A stretch of DNA of 22,174 nt, from positions 1 through 22,174 of the forward strand of contig CADCQX010000186.1 in NCBI GenBank assembly GCA_902803695.1, in the 5' to 3' direction. The DNA comes from Oscillospiraceae bacterium (GTDB lineage: Bacteria > Bacillota > Clostridia > Saccharofermentanales > Saccharofermentanaceae). This document shows, in pieces, positions 22,105 through 22,174 of this stretch. The translations under genes and the position numbers were made by a program. How positions within the stretch are numbered: the stretch's first letter is position 1; every line of letters starts with the position of its first letter. The notes under the pieces were generated by a model. It was not told where the DNA came from. It made no database searches and saw nothing but the letters and a program-made list of their open reading frames with translations.

Positions 22105-22174
22105 CAATAGGCACTTCGCGAGAAGAACACTTCTTAAGAAGGCGCGGATCTTGAAAATTGAATAGAATGCAAAA
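22105..22174 (+). other. 5' leader of a ribosomal RNA operon (16S gene beyond the window)
   Basis: After P2 come CTTC-GCGA-GAAG (22114-22125), a 12-bp palindrome CTTCTTAAGAAG (22130-22141), and TTGAAAATTGAATA (22151-22164), a sequence of the type found in pre-16S leaders and 16S-23S spacers of Bacillota. No ORF starts here. The 16S rRNA should begin a short distance past the window end; this is inferred. Confidence 0.75.

Noticed and set aside
1..22174. CRISPR array, prophage, insertion sequence or defence island
   Set aside because: No direct-repeat array, transposase, integrase, terminal repeats or restriction genes are visible; all gaps between genes are short.

Overview
The window looks like part of a chromosome from an anaerobic Bacillota, most likely class Clostridia. 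This is inferred from strong AGGAGG-type ribosome binding sites, tightly packed genes with 1-10 nt overlaps, GTG/TTG starts, a Bacillus-type iron-sulfur PurF, a DUF2185 protein, two MATE pumps, a rrn leader carrying the TTGAAAATTGAATA motif common in Bacillota, and base composition that by eye is in the mid-40s % GC. Genus cannot be fixed from the sequence. I see no phage, insertion sequence, CRISPR array, tRNA or broken gene; only the first gene is cut, by the window edge.

Layout: 1-1714 holds a DUF4299-like protein (5' truncated) and a cytoplasmic alpha/beta hydrolase. 1822-3078 is a coiled-coil DUF2130 protein. 3174-4849 holds a flavodoxin, an overlapping HAD phosphatase and a DUF2185/Imm33-like protein. 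4953-8263 is glmS followed closely by purF, two enzymes that both use an N-terminal-cysteine glutaminase. 8387-14469 is a compact MoxR/Bat-type operon: MoxR AAA+ ATPase, DUF58, a small membrane protein, two membrane vWA proteins and a large TPR protein that carries two SpaA/Cna-B-like domains and a long Gly/Glu/Asp tail. 14578-15996 is an acidic lipoprotein with its own promoter. 16088-18602 holds a small two-TM membrane protein, a MATE transporter and a family 2 glycosyltransferase. On the minus strand come a second MATE transporter (18599-19984) and RmuC (20058-21389). A Nudix hydrolase (21477-21950) diverges from rmuC, and the window ends inside the leader of a ribosomal RNA operon with two candidate promoters.

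How the genes work together: the MoxR-DUF58-vWA cluster is the most distinctive system. Such clusters are thought to act as a membrane-associated ATPase/vWA chaperone machine (Bat, 'aerotolerance', operons in Bacteroides are the named relatives). Here the BatC-like TPR partner has acquired two pilin/adhesin-type domains with candidate isopeptide residues, suggesting that the machine carries an extracytoplasmic protein arm. Other recurring signals are regulatory: three leaders (glmS, the minus-strand MATE gene, rmuC) contain an upstream sequence complementary to their own ribosome binding site, a perfect hairpin sits at the predicted 5' end of the lipoprotein mRNA, and a 15-nt motif is shared by the promoters of the DUF2130 and rmuC genes.
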